From positions 1,302,001 to 1,366,000 of the forward strand of contig JAPFFF010000011.1 in the NCBI GenBank assembly GCA_039105265.1: 64,000 nucleotides of DNA, written 5' to 3'. This DNA comes from Tritrichomonas musculus (lineage: Eukaryota > Parabasalia > Tritrichomonadida > Tritrichomonadidae). The position numbers and the translations under genes were made by a program. Positions within the stretch are counted from its first letter, which is position 1; the number at the start of each line of letters is the position of its first letter. The notes under the pieces are model-generated. The model ran no database searches, was not told the origin of the DNA, and was given only the letters and a program-made list of their open reading frames with translations. This document shows, piece after piece, positions 10,901 to 19,686 of the stretch.

Positions 10901-12907
10901 AGATTTGTCTCTAACGACTTCATCAATATCTTCTAATTCTATTCCATCATCTTTATCAGCATCTTTGGCAAATGAGAGTTTCGAAAGACCTTTAATTCCA
11001 TCAATAGAGATTTGCAATAGATCTCCAGCACCAACTTTCCCAAATGTAAATACAGATGATCCAATGTTAACGAACTTGCCGGCAATGTAATCAAACCAGC
11101 TGAATTTAGGTTGCATGTCATCAAATTCTTTCTGCAAACGATTACAATATTTCTCCAAAGATGATATATCGTTAACAGCTATATCAACAACATTCCCTAA
11201 CGAATTCAATTCAAAGATATGTGATTCAATATTCTCTCCAATGACTATTCCAGATGTTTGGATATTGAAATTTGTCATCAATGTTGTGCAAGATTCAGGT
11301 CTAGGTGATACAGAATAGTAACCCGTTGAAGCAAGAAACTCAAATGTATTGCCACCTGGGTATTCAATATTTTCATCAATTGGGATGTTGAATTCTGGTG
11401 AGGTCATCATGTAAACTCTCAAATTATCAGAATCTGTTTCAATGAATGATTCATAACGGTAAGGGATATATTCAAAATAGTTGTCGGTTTTGATCTCATA
11501 TGTATGCTCATGCTTCCATGAATATTTGAATCCAATGACGAATTCATAAGTATGTCCATCAAGGGTTAATGTAGCAGAATAGTCTCCACTCTTATCTTCA
11601 TTGCATCCAAACCATACACGCCAGACATCATCGGTTTCATCTGGATCACCCATTCTAGTATTGGAACTATATGTTATCATACCCTTGTCAAGCATCATCT
11701 TCAATGGGTTCGGAACTTCGTTCCTTAGGTCTGAATGACCGTTCCCGGATTCAAAATTGATTAGACCTTTCAAAGCAAATATGTTAGCAGCATTCTTCTT
11801 GATTGAAATATATGGAATGTCTCTATTCAAGGATCCATATGAATTCTCTTTACTCATCTTCAGTGGAATGTTAACGCAATAATTGGTGCCAATCCATTTA
11901 CCTCCAGATTTAGTAAGCTTGTAATGAGTTCCAAATACGTTATCATGAAGCTCGAATGTCTGTCCTTCAATGAGTGAATTGAATGAATCGGAATCAGGAT
12001 TATATCCCCAGTCAGCATAATATAAACTATTTGCAGTATCCAAATTGTAATCCCCGATTGACTTGATTGTATAGAAATCTGGTAAAGGAGACCTATAGAG
12101 TTTGAAGCAATTGTCAGCATCAATGAGATTACACTTGAGATTCATTAATGTATCGTTACCTCCATCGCTTTGAGAGTCTTTAATAATTGCAATTTGATGC
12201 ATTTTTCCAACGAATTTGATCTTCATGAATCCATCAGTATATAGTTCAAATGGGTCGTAGATTGTAGATTTCGACATGTATATTCGAGGTTTTGATTCAT
12301 TGCTGATGTACTTCAATTGATATTTGGAATCGCTTTGTGAATCTGTGATGTATTCAATAATGGGATTTGTGAATCTATTTTGGGTGTCACATGAAATATA
12401 AGCATTCTCAATTTCAAGATTCTTTGGAAAGATGATCTCAAAGACTTGTCCACTTACAGATCCAGAGTAATCAATCTCAAGAATGTTGTATGTTGAACTG
12501 TCCTGAGAATCCGAATCACTTAATTTATGGATATTATTTGCATCAATTATGAATTCATCACAACCTTCTTCATAAGTCATTACACTTTCAATAGCAGATG
12601 GAGGAGCATTCTCTAAAGTTGAAATTCTATCTTCATGGTCAGCAAGTTTGGTCCCATGTGTATCGATAGCAGTTCGATGTGATTGAATGTCGTTAGTTAT
12701 ATCTGTCAATGCTTTCCCAAATGTTTCGAAACATTCTTTGACACTTTGAGGTTCACCATATTCTTCACCAATGAATATTTTACAACTACCATCAATTGTT
12801 GCATCACCTTTAACATGAATTGAATCAAATATTCCATCACCACCTTTGCCAGAACCTCCTATCAAGGCTCCATCTAATGCATTTTGTTTGGTTAATATTG
12901 CAGTCAT
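7928..12907 (-). CDS. Large fiber/tail-like structural protein
   Basis: A 1,659-residue protein that looks whole. The N-terminal ~150 residues hold a coiled helix (residues about 70-100) after a short Gly-rich start. The middle contains beta-rich domains with a segment (SCTTLMTNFNIQTSG) related to the fiber of element D at 52727. The second half has repeated YALKTDIP-x-VDLEPYA units, a pattern typical of phage and virus fibers, and a TSAQADEKFVDEDELAYELD block almost identical to fibers B and E. The C-terminus resembles a fiber tip. It is probably a spike or host-attachment protein, possibly trimeric. A mini-repeat lies in frame at 11711-11746. It faces away from the Asn-rich gene across 60 bp. 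Confidence 0.7.
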   Translation of the reverse strand: MTAILTKQNALDGALIGGSGKGGDGIFDSIHVKGDATIDGSCKIFIGEEYGEPQSVKECFETFGKALTDITNDIQSHRTAIDTHGTKLADHEDRISTLENAPPSAIESVMTYEEGCDEFIIDANNIHKLSDSDSQDSSTYNILEIDYSGSVSGQVFEIIFPKNLEIENAYISCDTQNRFTNPIIEYITDSQSDSKYQLKYISNESKPRIYMSKSTIYDPFELYTDGFMKIKFVGKMHQIAIIKDSQSDGGNDTLMNLKCNLIDADNCFKLYRSPLPDFYTIKSIGDYNLDTANSLYYADWGYNPDSDSFNSLIEGQTFELHDNVFGTHYKLTKSGGKWIGTNYCVNIPLKMSKENSYGSLNRDIPYISIKKNAANIFALKGLINFESGNGHSDLRNEVPNPLKMMLDKGMITYSSNTRMGDPDETDDVWRVWFGCNEDKSGDYSATLTLDGHTYEFVIGFKYSWKHEHTYEIKTDNYFEYIPYRYESFIETDSDNLRVYMMTSPEFNIPIDENIEYPGGNTFEFLASTGYYSVSPRPESCTTLMTNFNIQTSGIVIGENIESHIFELNSLGNVVDIAVNDISSLEKYCNRLQKEFDDMQPKFSWFDYIAGKFVNIGSSVFTFGKVGAGDLLQISIDGIKGLSKLSFAKDADKDDGIELEDIDEVVRDKSVNQSREIIKELTYVDTIIEIPNEKYCHRYYTDTLKGTLEVETKVDNEGEVIKLNTYSINEDKSFTSNESTNGSLYEITFEDPYLMIITMGSHEPLSVRIKYTTKVENSELGLGETLTNKQLMSAAAIKKLIENHKTNWLNEIPKMPENLVNESALSTALNNYALTTDMTHAIDQVKSEIPEIIEGQTTIQFEIENNTIPDLDYDKYHEMIEQCGLDIVSSDSFYTAHYVHVDYSFNDDDDNQPSQIMRIEGSNSGLWILYHSHELINPGTGETPEILSCSITKNIEPTDKNAYSARYVSNTYALKSDIPEIIDKTITFNQELELYYDEGNSINTLSVLYTNASQYFENWKQYGMLFDGYDKTDENIKYQGIFTISSINNNDYVLNNGVQNIALTLEMSSSCGVVYDFDIQHRINVISCYIANEDYDETNLNSVVNLAFLQDKYALKTDIPEPVDLTPYALKTDIPTVDLEPYATKTNNIPYEVDRKDGSCAFIFSLAKTPLNFSVKIVLRWTNSANEPDWVGITGDVIDGVLQNKVILNGTTNTKKKFTFPGQQGYTQIRLDTSIYYWKDGKVRFLNVNSNFSDETLLNYDPNETYITEYVTYGGDLEPYALKTDIPTIDLEPYALKSDIPEPVDLTPYYTSAQADEKFVDEDELAYELDKYETKDVAEGKYALKSSLNELLTNNVYTSADLINDSPKTTDFDRFYYNELYGIFEKNEKSITNLASLILSGVVYKCQITDYLAEYLTKSECDNKYVAKLSSGSLLINSIVSNIASLYSSLDANFDTSIRFGYNSTYNTEFLYNSAKSSNSGNLHIFVDGYKFQSFQMFGSAKNTLLDSNLKVNGTITSNGSNTITHYCPIEAGQNISDFVAGKPVFMSGHVYKYVNGSFISYTANDSTDCICSVVINGSYKEFVGVITEVDAENGCIKFASHGDMLFTVDDANLYQIGDVILYNGKILDEDFGLSCKIQRSIVGVVTAKINETTLAIFKS
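11711..11746. repeat. In-frame palindromic mini-repeat (GGAAC family)
   Basis: GGAAC-ttc-GTTCC (11712-11724) is followed by GGTC-tgaat-GACC (11728-11740) inside the fiber gene, read without disturbing the frame. The first stem recurs at 29789-29801 and in the 4.8 kb insertion. Confidence 0.65.
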
Positions 12908-12967
12908 TTATCTTAATGTTAAACTATTTTGCACTATACATCTCAATTAATTTTATGTTAATCCAAA

Positions 12968-13582
12968 ATGAGTGGTTTATTTGGAGGAAGACATCCACCA
13001 GGTACAGGTTCAAACAGACGAAATCCATCTGGAACAAACAATAATCCATACAGCTTCCAATCATCAAACAATAATGGGTTCAAATTCCCATCTAATAGCA
13101 ATTCCCAACCATCAAACAATAACAATAACAATAATTATTTCAATTTAGATGAATTTTATGATCCTTCAATGGATTTCAATAAAAATATGGTTAATACCAA
13201 AACAATGAGTCAGAATGGAAATCAATTACAAGCTACATTAACAGAGCCAAATCAGAATGCATTACAAGTTATTGAACATAATAGTGATAACAATAAAGTA
13301 GTTGCATTAGCACATATTCAAGCCAATGCTAAACATGATGAAGATATTCTGAAAGATAATCAAAATAATCGTCAATTCCAATTGGCCCAAACTGCTAACA
13401 ACAACTATCCTCAAAATCTTCAAGCATATACAAATCACCAGAATGCAATGCATAAAAATGAAATGGAAAAATATAAGAAAAGATCAACTACGATTGCAAG
13501 TTTAGATAACTCAGCTTATCTTGAAAGTGTTCAAATTAGGGAAAGGCTATTATCCATCATTCTCAAAATGCCGAAATTATAA
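12968..13582 (+). CDS. Asn/Gln-rich protein, unknown
   Basis: The 204-residue protein has an N-terminal half rich in Asn, Ser and Pro, including a run of seven Asn near residues 52-58, and a more helical C-terminal half. No domain is recognised. Coding-like sequence continues to about 13690, so this copy may be broken (about one break). It lies between the divergent fiber gene and the CCDC25 homologue. A structural or scaffolding role is possible but not shown. Confidence 0.45.
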   Translation: MSGLFGGRHPPGTGSNRRNPSGTNNNPYSFQSSNNNGFKFPSNSNSQPSNNNNNNNYFNLDEFYDPSMDFNKNMVNTKTMSQNGNQLQATLTEPNQNALQVIEHNSDNNKVVALAHIQANAKHDEDILKDNQNNRQFQLAQTANNNYPQNLQAYTNHQNAMHKNEMEKYKKRSTTIASLDNSAYLESVQIRERLLSIILKMPKL

Positions 13583-13725
13583 AGATATACTTTTAGTTAG
13601 ATTTGGAATAGACCCATTGGTCAAGAAACCTGGTAAAATTGAAATTTGTTCAGAATGGAAATGCAGTGATTTGATTCCATGTGACATTGTATGAGTACAT
13701 GTTGAAGAGATTATTTTTATTTCTA

Positions 13726-14283
13726 ATGGTTATTGTATATCAAGTTGACGACCATACTATTTATGTTGGTGTTGATCAATTCGAAAACGAAGAACTTATT
13801 CACTTCACTCAACGCTTTATGGAGCAATCTGGACTCACTTTGATGTGGTATCATGTTGATAAATTTTCAAGTCCTCATGCTTACGTCAGGCTGCATGAAA
13901 ATGAGACAACGGTCCCAAAAAAGTTGGCTGACATTTGTTGCCAAATCTGCAAAGATGGATCAATAGAAGGAACAAAGCACCCAGCTGTTGATGTTGTTTA
14001 TACTGTTGCAACAAACTTGATGAAAACCAAAGGAATGAATCCCGGCCAAGTTTCATTCCATAATAGAAAGTTAATGCATTTAGAGCATGGAGTCAGGAAA
14101 AATAACCAAATCTTAAAATATATTGCAACTGTTAGATCAGAATGTACGGTTAAAGATCTTGAACAAGAGCTAGAAGACATAGTTGCAAATAAAAAGAAAA
14201 GTAAAAATAGCGCCAACCAAGCAGACGACGATTGGGGAGGAGACGATTTTGATGACGGTTTTGAAAGAAATTTGTTCAAATAG
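13726..14283 (+). CDS. CCDC25 / NFACT-R domain protein, host-type gene
   Basis: The 185-residue protein matches eukaryotic CCDC25 along its length: TIYVGVDQFENEELI near the start, WYHVDKFSSPHAYVRLH near residue 40, a VVYT segment, MNPGQVSFHN near residue 105, then a charged coiled tail ending in an acidic WGGDDFDDGF stretch. NFACT-R (DUF814) proteins bind RNA/DNA; human CCDC25 is known as a DNA sensor. The start at 13726 is chosen because it aligns with the family start and follows a T-rich ATTTTTATTTCTA box. A longer frame begins at 13681. It lies among Polinton genes on both sides, so it is either captured cargo or a host remnant trapped between elements. Confidence 0.82.
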   Translation: MVIVYQVDDHTIYVGVDQFENEELIHFTQRFMEQSGLTLMWYHVDKFSSPHAYVRLHENETTVPKKLADICCQICKDGSIEGTKHPAVDVVYTVATNLMKTKGMNPGQVSFHNRKLMHLEHGVRKNNQILKYIATVRSECTVKDLEQELEDIVANKKKSKNSANQADDDWGGDDFDDGFERNLFK

Positions 14284-14355
14284 ATGCAAGGGTTTCATAA
14301 ATGAAATATTTTGATTTAAGAATCGGTTATCATTATTTTTAATGTCGACACAAAG

Positions 14356-15531
14356 ATGTCAGATGAGCAACCAGTAATTGAAGGAGGTGAACAACCATCA
14401 GCATTACCCCCACCACCAGAAGAAGAAGAAGGTGAACGTCCATGGCATTGGCAATTCAATCATGAACCATTCAATGCATTCGAAGCCGGTGTAAAAATTA
14501 AAAGTAGGCCAACACATAAAGCTAAGATACCCATTGGATTCAATTATACTCCTGAAGAAGTTAATAATTATACACTTAAGAACCTAGTTAGCAGTAAGAT
14601 GGCACGTGATATTGTTAGATCCACTAAATTCATGCCAGGTGCATTTGAGATTTGGAATGCAAATCCAAAAGGTGGAAACCATAAATATAGAGGTGGAGCA
14701 GAAGATCTCGATGGAGACAAAATATCAGAATTTGTTGTTAGACGTGATGGTAAAATTGTTGCTGTTAATGGATATACAACCAAGAATTCTGATGCAGTCT
14801 TCAAGAATTTGTATTACACTGGTCACGATACGAAAGACAAACGTAAAGCACAAAGCTTTAAAGATTGGATCCATAATGATTACTATGGGCCTGTATATAA
14901 TGATGACTATTCAGAAGTTACTAGATGGGCTCATCATGATCCAGTAATACATAAAGCATGGAGTAAGAGAATGAATATTCATGCACCATCAAAATCATTA
15001 TCACCATATCAAGCATTTGCACGTTACATTGTTGCCCCAGCATGCAAACAAGCATTTCTTGAACTCGGTGGAGGTACTGAAGAAGGTGCCAAATTTGCTC
15101 GTAAAGTTGCTGTAGAAGTAAGTCAAAGTAAAGCATTTGAAGCATCACTTGCAGCAGCAATGTATGCAGCATTAGTTAAAGATCCATGTTTGTCTCAGAT
15201 GCAAGATCTTAAAGAAAGACAGAATGAATTCGTTGTATTGAAACAACAATATGAACCAACTTACAACATTGATTTCGAATCTGATAGTGTTGCAGAAACC
15301 CCAGAATATAAAGCATTTGAGAAATGGCTCTTTGCAAAACCAGCTGTTAAACAAGCTGTTAGAACATATATGCATGATGTATTAACCACTTCCAAAGAAG
15401 AATATATTAATACCATTAAAGGTCAAATCATCACATATCTTAATGAACATGTTAAGGGATATAGACAAAAATATGATGAAGACTTTGCAGCAGCCAAAGA
15501 AGCAGCCAGAATAAGGTATGGATTTGAGTAA
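14356..15531 (+). CDS. Structural-type protein with DxDGDK motif
   Basis: A 391-residue protein that looks whole. It begins with an acidic, proline-rich tail and contains a region (residues about 115-160) with DLDGDKISEFVV followed by GKIVAVNGY. The same block occurs as DLNGDKVEDIVIV and GKPVIINGF in the large proteins at 20786 and 55049, so they share a domain. The motif resembles a calcium-binding loop of EF-hand or dockerin type. The C-terminal half is helical. It lies between the CCDC25 homologue and the convergent ATPase. Presence of the domain in elements A, B and E suggests a conserved virion or assembly role, which is inference. Confidence 0.55.
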   Translation: MSDEQPVIEGGEQPSALPPPPEEEEGERPWHWQFNHEPFNAFEAGVKIKSRPTHKAKIPIGFNYTPEEVNNYTLKNLVSSKMARDIVRSTKFMPGAFEIWNANPKGGNHKYRGGAEDLDGDKISEFVVRRDGKIVAVNGYTTKNSDAVFKNLYYTGHDTKDKRKAQSFKDWIHNDYYGPVYNDDYSEVTRWAHHDPVIHKAWSKRMNIHAPSKSLSPYQAFARYIVAPACKQAFLELGGGTEEGAKFARKVAVEVSQSKAFEASLAAAMYAALVKDPCLSQMQDLKERQNEFVVLKQQYEPTYNIDFESDSVAETPEYKAFEKWLFAKPAVKQAVRTYMHDVLTTSKEEYINTIKGQIITYLNEHVKGYRQKYDEDFAAAKEAARIRYGFE

Positions 15532-15542
15532 ATATATTCTTA

Positions 15543-16364
15543 TTAGCTTACATTTCCATTATTGCAATCGATTACAATCTTGTGATGTTTATTCATATTT
15601 TTGTATTGTTCATACAATTCATCAAACGATATGCTCATAGTAATCTGATGAGTAATGTATCTCAACTGCTCTTTTGAATATGTACCAAATACGAATACCG
15701 TAGAGACATTTGATTTAATGGTTGTTGATAACGATTTCCAAAACTGGACATTCAAGAAGAATGATATATGGTTATGTCGGCATGTAGTCATCAGATTGTT
15801 GAAATATGATTTCTCATTTGCAAGTAATTTGTTATTAGCAATATCATCAAATAGTATCAAGGTATGCAACATTGGTGCACGAAAATCATTAACTTTCAAT
15901 GCTTTGAATATCTCGATTCGCTGCTCATCAATGATTTTGTCTTCAAGGTGTTCCTTCTTTATTGTGTAATATAGTTGCTTATAATTCAACAATGCATTAA
16001 CATATTCTTCAGCATTCTCTTGGGAAACATATGCTATTGGTATTTCAATGAGTTCCCTTAATGACTCAAATGTAACATCTTTCTGTTCACCAGTTTTGGA
16101 TACATATATGAGAAGATGTGCTGCATTTGGAATTGACGCTATTTTAATGATTTCTTCAATTGCTGATAACGTCTTTCCCGAACCTTGTTTGCCAACGAAT
16201 ATATTCACAGAATTATAGTAAATATTGATGTCTTTGTGAATCTTTCTGATCAATGCATTCGTGATCTGTTTCTTGTTCTTATTCAGACAATCTCTAACCA
16301 TATCATGAACGTAGCTGAATGAGTCTTGATTCCCAAACGAAGTCGTAAAGCTTTGATTATACAT
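15543..16364 (-). CDS. Genome-packaging ATPase (FtsK/HerA type)
   Basis: A 273-residue P-loop ATPase. Walker A is GKQGSGKT at about residues 58-65 and Walker B is LILFDDIA at about 169-176; the downstream NVQFWKSL segment fits the sensor region of A32-like packaging ATPases. These enzymes drive DNA into Polinton and large DNA virus capsids. It converges with the 391-residue gene, leaving 11 bp between stops, and is followed upstream by coiled and pVI-like genes on the same strand. Homologues lie at 35044-35997, 44590-45447 and 58096-59028. The copy looks whole. Confidence 0.85.
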   Translation of the reverse strand: MYNQSFTTSFGNQDSFSYVHDMVRDCLNKNKKQITNALIRKIHKDINIYYNSVNIFVGKQGSGKTLSAIEEIIKIASIPNAAHLLIYVSKTGEQKDVTFESLRELIEIPIAYVSQENAEEYVNALLNYKQLYYTIKKEHLEDKIIDEQRIEIFKALKVNDFRAPMLHTLILFDDIANNKLLANEKSYFNNLMTTCRHNHISFFLNVQFWKSLSTTIKSNVSTVFVFGTYSKEQLRYITHQITMSISFDELYEQYKNMNKHHKIVIDCNNGNVS

Positions 16365-16495
16365 TTACAGTTAATTAAAATGGATGCAAACATAGGCTTG
16401 CAAAAGTCTCAAAAATGGGTGGGCACAAAATAGGGCGGACCTAAAATCCTAATGAAAATGGATTCAAAAATATTTGCAAAAAGGTTTTAAGAATA

Positions 16496-16849
16496 TCATT
16501 CACCATTAATTGCTTTAACAATGTCGTTGATAGCTGTCTTGATTGCAAGAATATCACTTTTGAGTTGCTCTATTTCATTCTGTATATCCAAGATTGCAGA
16601 CTCATTTTCACGATCATTTTGTGAATCATTTTGCGAATCATCTACCTGTTTCTTGACAGCTTTCTTTAGACAAAGTACACCTTTGATTTTGGTAATACGA
16701 TATCCCTCAATGTAATACATCTTATTAAGTTTATGAGTCGTAATCTTATCAATCTCGTCTTTATTTTTAGCATACCACAGATTGAATTCATCTGGAGTAT
16801 TAAATGTTTTCAAATATTCTTTAATGGGTCCAATCACTTTTACTTCCAT
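16496..16849 (-). CDS. Small protein: GYRITK domain plus coiled coil
   Basis: The 117-residue protein has an N-terminal domain (FNLWYAKNKDEI, then LNKMYYIEGYRITK) and a C-terminal coiled coil (residues about 78-115). The arrangement recurs in element B at 33272-33729 and, more distantly, in the insertion gene at 29737 (GYKFTKRNGELTLYK plus coiled coil). Function is unknown. The position next to the pVI-like and ATPase genes suggests a packaging or virion role. A direct repeat near 16619-16650 codes for SQNDSQND. The start is preceded by a TTTATTTTTATG box. Confidence 0.5.
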   Translation of the reverse strand: MEVKVIGPIKEYLKTFNTPDEFNLWYAKNKDEIDKITTHKLNKMYYIEGYRITKIKGVLCLKKAVKKQVDDSQNDSQNDRENESAILDIQNEIEQLKSDILAIKTAINDIVKAINGE

Positions 16850-16904
16850 TTGATGTCACATAAAAATAAACAATCACATTAAACCATCAATGGACTCATT
16901 TAAA

Positions 16905-17231
16905 TCACTTCAAGATTGGATTCAAACGCCCTTTATTTCCACCTAATATTGGCTTTTGTATCATTTCCACCTTATTGTTAGAATAATTTGAAAAGTCAAT
17001 TGGTAAAGGTTTGTATACAGGTTTTGCTTTAGGAGGTTCGTTTGGAGCAACTTTATTGAGTAAGTAATCAGCTCCATTAGCAATACTATTAACGATGCCG
17101 CCAACTGTATCACCAAACATAGGTCCAACTTTTCGTGCTATTTCAATTCCCTTACGAATGTATGGAGATGCTTTCTTTATGAAATTCTTTCCTTTCACCA
17201 GCAAGTTCTTAAACCAGGTCCCGAATGCCAT
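16905..17231 (-). CDS. pVI-like minor capsid protein
   Basis: A 108-residue protein with a short amphipathic basic N-terminus (FKNLLVKGKNFIKKA), a glycine-rich hydrophobic middle (GPMFGDTVGGIVNSIANGAD) and a basic C-terminus. This composition is typical of the membrane-active minor capsid protein of adenoviruses and Polintons. The gene is divergent from the major capsid gene across 56 bp, and the same divergent pair is seen in element B. The assignment is by composition and position, since such proteins have little sequence conservation. Confidence 0.6.
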   Translation of the reverse strand: MAFGTWFKNLLVKGKNFIKKASPYIRKGIEIARKVGPMFGDTVGGIVNSIANGADYLLNKVAPNEPPKAKPVYKPLPIDFSNYSNNKVEMIQKPILGGNKGRLNPILK

Positions 17232-17287
17232 TTTCTTTGGGTTTGTATTAAAATCTCAAAAATGTAACTTCACACGAATCTTTTTTA

Positions 17288-18995
17288 ATGCAAGCTCAAA
17301 GAATGAAATATCAGAACGCTCAACTCAAGAACACCGGTAATGATGAAGGTGATGTTTTAAAATTCTTCCAATCAAAACTTCGCAATCTCATTGCATACAA
17401 TGGTGGTGATCATACATTTGGATGGTTTACAGAAGATGTTGATGATAAAGATGCTCCCATGCCAATTGGAACCAAAACGAAAATCAAATGGACACATCAA
17501 GGTCATACCATCTCACAAATGGAAAAGAATTTCGTTACAGCAAAGCTTGATCTTGTAGTCCAACTTAATAAAGAATTGCATTTAGATGATGATACAGCAA
17601 ACTTAAATCGTATATTCATTGGCTTCAAACATGCTGTAGAACTCTTTTCAGATGCACGCTTATGGATTGATAACGTTATGCTTAAAGAATATCAGCAAGA
17701 TGAACTCATTCGTGAATCATTTGCATACAATTCTATCAAACCAATCGATGCCAAAGAGCCTGCCAAACACAGGTATTCGTTGTGGGAGAATACATCTCGC
17801 ATGAGCCCTTCAGTATGTGGTGCTTACGTTCCACTTACATTACTTGCAGACGGTAAACCTCATAGAGTCACATTTGAAGCATCCATTTACTTTACAGATC
17901 AGCTTGCATTCCAAGCTTGGCAACTCTATCCAAACTCCATTTGTGGAGAGATTGAAGAAGAAATTAAATCATCAACAGAAGCATTAGTTTGGCATCAAGT
18001 CCAACCATCTGTTGTTAAAGAAATTGAAGAACTCCTTAACTGTTCTACCATAGAGCAAGATAGTTCCAACCAACATGACAATCTCAAACAAGTTCTCTCA
18101 AATTGGTTCTCCATCAACAATTGTAACTGAATACAAGCTTGCAGATGCTCCTCAAGATGGTTCAAATGATTTGCAAAATGATGGTTTCCAAACACTTCCA
18201 GTCCTTGGTGATTCCACTAAAGTCATTGCATACAAGACTGAAGAGGTAATTCTTAACTGTCGTGGTGGAACCATTGTAACCATGAAATCAGATCTTGCTG
18301 GCTTTGGAATCAAACCTGACTGCCTCAATGGACTCATTCGTGAACTCAACACACCTCTTCTAATTCCATCTCAGCAACTTGTACGTGAAGGTTTCCAAGG
18401 TCTTGCAACAGATGCAGGTCTAGATGTTTCTAAATCAATTGCTCTTTCAAATGCTACCAACATCACAGTCATGTTCCCAAAAAGAACTAATGAAATAACA
18501 TGTTTCGATAATATTATGTACCAGAATGTACAGCTCACCATCAACAATGTTAAGTATCCAGATACAGAATTTGATTCAACTATTGGTCCACGTTTCTATC
18601 AATATCAATTAATAAGTAATGAATTAGATGGCTCTCTCAGACCATCCCATGAACTTGAAGATTCTTGGACAATGTCTTTGAATGCACCTGACGGAACACG
18701 TTATAAGAATACAATCTCTGATGCCACCAGCTTTTGTATCAACTTCCAGCTTGAACGTACTAATTCCGGATATGTATTCGATGGTGTTGATACTGGTGGA
18801 AACACAGTTACAATCAAATTCAAAGGTCAACCTTTGTATAGAGGTGCAAACGATACATATTATAACTTTGATGTTAACAATCCAAACGTACACCCTCCAG
18901 CGCCCGAAATGTGGGTTTGCACTGATACATACTTCACATGGTCAAGAGGTTCCGTTAAATACTTTGCAAATGGTGTTCCAGATGGATACTACTAA
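17288..18995 (+). pseudogene. Major capsid protein (double jelly-roll type), broken copy
   Basis: This region matches the capsid gene of element B in both halves. Shared landmarks include YSLWENTSRMSPSVCGAYV with HSLWENISQYSQTMAGTYV, and NRYKNTLSDATSF-type and GANDTYYNF sequences near the C-terminus. Polinton major capsid proteins form the icosahedral shell. The copy is broken (about one break). Its divergent neighbour is the pVI-like gene and a small capsid-like gene follows. Identification as major capsid relies on length, gene neighbourhood and the match between copies rather than on a single diagnostic motif. Confidence 0.65.
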
Positions 18996-19037
18996 ATGAA
19001 AGAATATGTAGATGGCTTTATTTTTGCATGAAATCAA

Positions 19038-19379
19038 ATGGATCCAATTGTTAAAACATATTTCATAACTGAATCATATGAGAATCAATTCCCCATCGAA
19101 TTCGTTTACTCAAAGAACCCACGATATGTTGTATTCCAATACTGCAGAGCTACATGTAACGGATACCTTGATGGTGAGACGGAAGTACATGCAACATTCA
19201 TTCAACGAGACAAATATTGTGACAGCTTGGTCTGGTATGCTAACGTGATGCCAAACGATGATAATCGCAAGTATTCGTATATAGGTACAAAGAGGGACTT
19301 CCGAATTTGGTTTACCGATAGCCTTGGAAATGAAATTAAACCAGACAATTTCAAGGTTTTTCTAAAACTAATTTATTAA
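19038..19379 (+). CDS. Small capsid-like protein (possible minor capsid)
   Basis: A 113-residue, beta-rich protein whole in this copy. It is related to 24322-24702 in element B: VVFQYCRATCNGYLDG pairs with IVVQYVGAIVKDTLVG, and FRIWFTDSLGNEI with FKIWFTDLYGNSI. A more distant relative is at 43022-43528. The strand-rich C-terminus ending in a hydrophobic stretch resembles the last sheet of a jelly roll, so a minor capsid or vertex role is suggested. It follows the capsid gene in A and is next to the integrase in B and C. A TTTATTTTTG box lies about 15 bp upstream. Confidence 0.5.
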   Translation: MDPIVKTYFITESYENQFPIEFVYSKNPRYVVFQYCRATCNGYLDGETEVHATFIQRDKYCDSLVWYANVMPNDDNRKYSYIGTKRDFRIWFTDSLGNEIKPDNFKVFLKLIY

Positions 19380-19686
19380 ATTATCCCTTACAAAAAGATT
19401 GATATCTTCCTGTACACCATTTTTCATGAAAAACATCATCTTTCACATTCTCTTTTTGCATCAAAATAGCCCAAAATTTGGTCATTATTTTTGGCCTCAA
19501 ACCCCTTCAAAACACCCATTTTTGGGCACTTTTTTGAAATTTCAACATTTCCCAAGTTTGGGCTCCAAGTATTGAAACATGACTCCAAAAATGAATGCTA
19601 GAAGACAGGTGTACCCTCGTATTGAAAATTGGACCCGAAAATCAAGGCCAAAATATCTTCCGGGAGCTAGCCCCATCTTATAACTA
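19380..19686. other. Noncoding stretch between elements A and B
   Basis: No gene is seen. The stretch has several ATTTTTG-type T-runs and low-complexity text. It probably contains the boundary between A and B, but I could not identify a terminal inverted repeat or target duplication. Confidence 0.4.

Larger units (their letters stand above)
2340..19379. mobile_element. Polinton/Maverick mosaic A (broken)
   Basis: This stretch carries Polinton core genes: integrase, packaging ATPase, major capsid and pVI-like protein, together with fiber-like, primase-like and HNH genes. I could not find terminal inverted repeats or a target duplication, so it may be one rearranged element or two joined pieces meeting in the noncoding block at 6560-7440. 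It contains about four broken genes. The copy is a fossil, but many of its reading frames are still long, so it is probably not ancient. Confidence 0.7.

Noticed and set aside
10265-11318. Plus-strand frames opposite the large fiber gene
   Set aside because: Antisense shadows of a 1,659-residue frame with recognisable repeats.
12150-12520. SQSDS-coding segments in the fiber as further mini-repeats
   Set aside because: The DNA has loosely similar CAAAGCGAT text but no convincing paired stems.
16380-16495. Possible small gene between ATPase and coiled protein of A
   Set aside because: Short, T- and A-rich, no frame with conserved counterpart.
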